NCBI GenBank assembly: GCA_965220305.1
Contig: OZ244817.1
Span: forward strand, 3,720,001 to 3,784,000
DNA from: G965220305 sp965220305
Lineage (GTDB): Bacteria; Chloroflexota; Dehalococcoidia; Lucifugimonadales; UBA3495
DNA length: 64,000 nucleotides
Direction: 5' to 3'
Shown here: piece by piece, positions 61,071-64,000 of the stretch
How positions within the stretch are numbered: position 1 is the stretch's first letter
Layout of the letters: each line of letters begins with the position of its first letter
Made by a program: the position numbers and the translations under genes
Notes under the pieces: model-generated
Told to the model about the DNA's origin: nothing
Database searches by the model: none
Seen by the model: the letters and a program-made list of their open reading frames with translations, nothing else

Positions 61071-63284
61071 TCAGTGCCTGGGGCCGGGCCGCCACCCGAT
61101 GACCTCGGTCTCCTCGGGGGTGGCCTCGATGCGGACGGGGAAGCGGTTGCCCCTCGCCAGCAGCAGCCCGTCGCCGCGCGGGCAGGACAGGAGCCAGCGT
61201 TGCAGCTCCACCGGCAGGTCGAAGGCTTCGCCCACAGTGCTTATCGCCGCCGCGTCCTGCTGCAACAACAGCTTGAAGGCGGCGTTCTGCAGTGCGCGAC
61301 CGGAGTGGCCGGTGATGGCGCGGGAGGAGTCCTCGGAGAGCAGGTCCTGCACGTCCTGGGTGATGAACTGCAATCCCAGGCGGTGCTTGCGGGCGCGCTT
61401 GGCCATGCTGACCATGAAGGCCGCGCCCTCCGGGTGCTGCATGATGCTCCACACCTCGTCCACCACCAGCAGTCTTGGCCGGGGGTCCTGGGCGGCGGGC
61501 CGAAGCTCCCGCTCCAGCAGGTGCAGGTCGAAGACCGTCACCAACGCCTCGTGGGTCAGCAGGTCGTCGCCCTCGTCGGAGAGGAGATGCCGCAGGCTGC
61601 CGGTGGCGAAAGGGCGCAGCAGGTGGGCGATGTCGCCGTCGCCGTTCTGCTCCAGGTAGCCGTAGAAATCCCTGAAGCCGGTGCGCTCCCGGCGCTCGGC
61701 GTAGTAGCCCGCCAGGGCGTGGTCCAGGGAGGACCGCCGCTCGGCGCTGAGCCGCTCCCCCACCATCACCTCGATAAGGTGCCGCAGGCTGCCGATGCGC
61801 TGGAGCAGTTCCTCACTGTCGCCCCGGTCGATGACGAAGGGGTTCATGCCCTGGCCCACGATTCTAGGGGACAGCACCCGCCCGCCGGCGGCGCGGGCCA
61901 TGTCGGCGTACTCGCCCTCCGGGTCGATGACGTAGGCCCGTACCCCGCGACAGACGCCCCGCAGCAATCCCAGCTTGGTGGCGAAGGACTTGCCGCTGCC
62001 GGACCTTGCAAGGACGGCGGTGTTGGCGTTCAGGTGCGTCCCGTCGAAGGGGTCGTAGACGATGGGGGCGCAGGCCCTGAGGTCGATGCCGTAGAGGGTG
62101 TCCAGGTCCGGCGGCGAGAAGGGGAACAGCCTCGCCAGCGACGACGTGTCCAGCGTCCGCCACAGCGCCACGGCGTTCAGGCCCAAGGGGAGGGTGGACA
62201 TGAGGCCCTCACGCTGGCGGAAGGCCAGGTTGTCCAGCTTGCCCAGGGTGGCGGCGAAGTGGGCGCGGGCCTTCTGGGTCAGGTCCTTCAGCCCGTCGGC
62301 GTTGTCGGCGTGAAGGGTGACCGACAGGGAGGCGTGGAACAGCCGCTCCCGGCCCCGCTGCACCTCATCCCGGAGACGGCTCACGTCCTCCAGGGCGATC
62401 TCCGCCTCGGGGGACAGGCTGCGGCCCCGGTTCAGGGACAGGCTTTGCGCCGACTCGAAGCGGACCTTCTGCCATTCCAGGGTGCGGGCCGCCTGCTCCG
62501 CCGGGATCGCCCCCAGGTGGACCGACAGGTCCATGGGCGCTCCGGCGGCCATCAGCCCCTGCAGGAAACCGGGTGCCAGGCTGCGGGGCCACTTGCCCAG
62601 GTGCAGGGAGCGGACCAGGTGGTTGCCGACGCGGATGTCGCGCCGGTTGATCTCAACTTCCAGCTCGGCGTCTTCGTCCATCTCGCTGGGCGAGCCGCCC
62701 AGGGCCGAGGCCAGCAGCAACAGCTTCAGCGGCTGGCCCTTCAGGTGGAACACGCCCAAACCGGCGCGGGACAGCAGGCCCCGCAGTTCGTCGGCGCGGG
62801 CGTGTTCGCAGATTGCGTAGAAGCGCCGGTCCAGGATGCCCTCGCGGTTTTCCAACGTGCCTAGCAGCCGTCCCAGGGAGTCGGCAGCCTCCTTCGTCTG
62901 AAGTGGCAGGTCCTCGGGCTGGGCCTCGGCCAGGGCGTTTCGGAGGGTTTGCAGCACCGGCGGGTGCTGCCTCACCAGCAGTTGCACCGGGAAGTCCAGG
63001 GCGTTCAGGGAACCGGCGAAGGCCCCCAGCTTGGGTTCGTCCAGCTCCAGCCCCATCACCTCCAGCACCGCCAGCTTCACCCCGTCCAGCCGCACCGGCC
63101 CGTCCTCCTCCAGGTGGGACAGCATGAAGAACAGGGACAGGGACAGGGGCGGCGGCGGCTTGGGTTCCGCCGCCCCCTCTTCGTAGTGTTCTATGTCGTT
63201 TTGTTGGATTTCCTCGAATTCGGCAGACTTTCCGGTCCTGCCGCGTCCGGCGAGTTTCCTGATGTTGGGCAACGTCGCTTTCAT
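61071..63284 (-). CDS. VirB4-like conjugation ATPase
   Basis: A 737-aa ATPase with GGGAGAGGAACGAT before the ATG. The C-terminal RecA-like domain has Walker A VLARSGSGKSFATKLGLLRG (about 430-450), RAYVIDPEGEYADMARAAGG, Walker B RPRLLVVDEVWSIMQHPEGA and the arginine-finger region LGLQFITQDVQDLLSEDSSR. The N-terminal half is the variable VirB4 domain (LPLGLNAVALWRTLDTSSLA at its end). VirB4 energises pilus assembly and substrate transfer at the inner membrane. The gene is followed by the TraG-like gene 68 bases downstream. Confidence 0.9.
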   Translation of the reverse strand: MKATLPNIRKLAGRGRTGKSAEFEEIQQNDIEHYEEGAAEPKPPPPLSLSLFFMLSHLEEDGPVRLDGVKLAVLEVMGLELDEPKLGAFAGSLNALDFPVQLLVRQHPPVLQTLRNALAEAQPEDLPLQTKEAADSLGRLLGTLENREGILDRRFYAICEHARADELRGLLSRAGLGVFHLKGQPLKLLLLASALGGSPSEMDEDAELEVEINRRDIRVGNHLVRSLHLGKWPRSLAPGFLQGLMAAGAPMDLSVHLGAIPAEQAARTLEWQKVRFESAQSLSLNRGRSLSPEAEIALEDVSRLRDEVQRGRERLFHASLSVTLHADNADGLKDLTQKARAHFAATLGKLDNLAFRQREGLMSTLPLGLNAVALWRTLDTSSLARLFPFSPPDLDTLYGIDLRACAPIVYDPFDGTHLNANTAVLARSGSGKSFATKLGLLRGVCRGVRAYVIDPEGEYADMARAAGGRVLSPRIVGQGMNPFVIDRGDSEELLQRIGSLRHLIEVMVGERLSAERRSSLDHALAGYYAERRERTGFRDFYGYLEQNGDGDIAHLLRPFATGSLRHLLSDEGDDLLTHEALVTVFDLHLLERELRPAAQDPRPRLLVVDEVWSIMQHPEGAAFMVSMAKRARKHRLGLQFITQDVQDLLSEDSSRAITGHSGRALQNAAFKLLLQQDAAAISTVGEAFDLPVELQRWLLSCPRGDGLLLARGNRFPVRIEATPEETEVIGWRPGPRH

Positions 63285-63306
63285 ATCGTTCCTCTCCCTT
63301 CTCGTT

Positions 63307-63633
63307 CTATGGAATCGGCAGGATGGGGCCGAGCCTGCTGCTGATGACCAGGGCGATGCCCTTGGCCAGGAGCACCACCACCAGCCCGACCACGGCCATG
63401 ACTACGGCGCTCCTGGCCCGGCCCCGGTTCTCGCCCTCGGCGCCCTCGGCCATCAGCACGAACCCCGCCCAGACGATGGCGAAGAAACAGAGGCCCACCC
63501 CGGCGTAGGCCATCCCCGTCAGCACCGCGTCGAAGGCGGCCTGCATCTGTTCCTTCTTGTCCTCCGGCGCGGCGGCGATGGACGCCAATGCCGCGCCGGT
63601 GGCCGGCAGGAGGCCGGCTAGTCGCCGCGCCAT
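63307..63633 (-). CDS. VirB2/TrbC-like pilin or small membrane protein
   Basis: A 108-aa protein (ATG 63633, GGTGGAG six bases upstream). The N-terminus is a signal-like helix (ARRLAGLLPATGAALASIAA), followed by two membrane helices: VLTGMAYAGVGLCFFAIVWAG and ARSAVVMAVVGLVVVLLAKG, with a short polar loop EGAEGENRGR between. That two-helix hairpin with a leader resembles VirB2/TrbC pilins. It is directly upstream of virB4, the usual place. The assignment rests on topology and context. Confidence 0.65.
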   Translation of the reverse strand: MARRLAGLLPATGAALASIAAAPEDKKEQMQAAFDAVLTGMAYAGVGLCFFAIVWAGFVLMAEGAEGENRGRARSAVVMAVVGLVVVLLAKGIALVISSRLGPILPIP

Positions 63634-64000
63634 AGCCAGCTCCACCAGTTGGAACCGCCCGCCTGGGTCTGCTCCGCCCGGGGCGGCGGTGGCGGTGGCG
63701 GGGGCACGTGGAGGGACTCGAAGGGGGCGTCGGCCCCAACGCCTGCGGCCAGGGCGATGCTCTCCGGCCTGGTGCGGGTCACGGGAGCGCGCTGGGTCTC
63801 GACGGCCCGCACGTGCTCCCGGTGGCGGACGTAGATCCGCACCGTCCTGGTCGTCGAGCTCTCGCCGCAGCGGCAGGTCACCCGGCGGGTGTACACGTCG
63901 GTACGGGCCGGGTGGTGGGTGGTTTGCAACATCGGCGGCAGCGGCACGTTCAGCGTCGCCGCCAGGTCCGCCGTGATTTCCAGCCCGTGGACCGCCCTCC
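63618..64000 (-). CDS. Proline-rich protein of the transfer operon (5' end outside window)
   Basis: The frame is open to the window edge. It reads LEITADLAATLNVPLPPMLQ, then THHPARTDVYTRRVTCRCGE, a basic stretch with a CRC pair, and a proline run (HVPPPPPPPP) before a Trp-rich end SNWWSWLWRGD. A GTG at 63947 is a possible internal start. It overlaps the pilin-like gene by 16 bases, so it belongs to the same operon. No family is recognised; the proline spacer and aromatic C-terminus suggest a membrane-associated component. Confidence 0.5.
   Translation of the reverse strand, partial: RAVHGLEITADLAATLNVPLPPMLQTTHHPARTDVYTRRVTCRCGESSTTRTVRIYVRHREHVRAVETQRAPVTRTRPESIALAAGVGADAPFESLHVPPPPPPPPRAEQTQAGGSNWWSWLWRGD

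Overview
The window is a GC-rich bacterial segment with no rRNA, tRNA or CRISPR. A secreted protein built from SWM/Calx-beta type repeats, single-ORF IS66 and IS701 elements, a VirB4/TraG-type conjugation cluster and replication-relaxation proteins together resemble Chloroflexota (Dehalococcoidia/SAR202-like) accessory DNA. That assignment is inference, since no phylogenetic marker gene is present. Most of the window is mobile or defence-related, and there are many broken genes.

Layout. (1) 1-3.6 kb, minus strand: an AbiE-type toxin-antitoxin pair (toxin cut by the window edge), then an operon of XRE regulator, ImmA/IrrE-like protein (catalytic Glu replaced by Ser) and a pentapeptide-repeat/FRG-domain protein. 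(2) 3.7-6.8 kb, plus strand: mobile module A, with a sigma70-like promoter and operator, three small HTH proteins, a small recombinase-linked protein, a terminator-like hairpin and a large serine recombinase broken by two single-base losses. (3) 6.8-12 kb, minus strand: module B, running from two paralogous 71-aa proteins and a replication-relaxation protein to an excisionase-like HTH, an antidote protein and a decayed serine recombinase. It meets module A tail to tail near 6.8 kb. parS-like palindromes lie at 11.4-11.5 kb. (4) 12-16 kb: about 1.8 kb with only degenerate repeats, then a triple-HTH protein behind duplicated hairpins and a Uma2-family protein. (5) 16.6-23.9 kb: a very large secreted repeat protein with a frameshifted C-terminus.

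(6) 24.7-39.3 kb, minus strand: a defence island. A SIR2-HerA pair has its herA gene broken by an IS66 element (8-bp target duplication) that is itself interrupted by a second IS; herA also has an in-frame TAG. Beside it are an AddA/AddB-like helicase-nuclease pair and a type IIG-like methyltransferase missing its N-terminal half. An IS5-family element (3-bp duplication) and an IS701-family element (CTAA duplication) abut its broken end. (7) 41.6-45.6 kb: fragments, including a truncated membrane ORF, a 53-aa protein, an IS3 transposase remnant and a frameshifted third copy of the replication-relaxation family. (8) 45.8-50.8 kb: chromosome-like genes, namely a Gly-rich lipoprotein, an OmpR-type response regulator with its histidine kinase, and a secreted fibronectin-III/leucine-rich-repeat protein. 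(9) 51.3-53.2 kb: two damaged unknown genes and a membrane protein.

(10) 53.3-64 kb, minus strand: the recombinase end and transfer region of a more intact integrative conjugative element. It holds a pilin-like protein, VirB4-like ATPase, TraG/VirD4-like ATPase, replication-relaxation protein, two HTH proteins, the small recombinase-linked protein, VapBC and a complete serine recombinase. The order HTH-HTH-small protein-recombinase repeats module A in mirror image and the order relaxation protein-HTH-TA-recombinase repeats module B, so the window samples at least three relatives of one element family in different states of decay.
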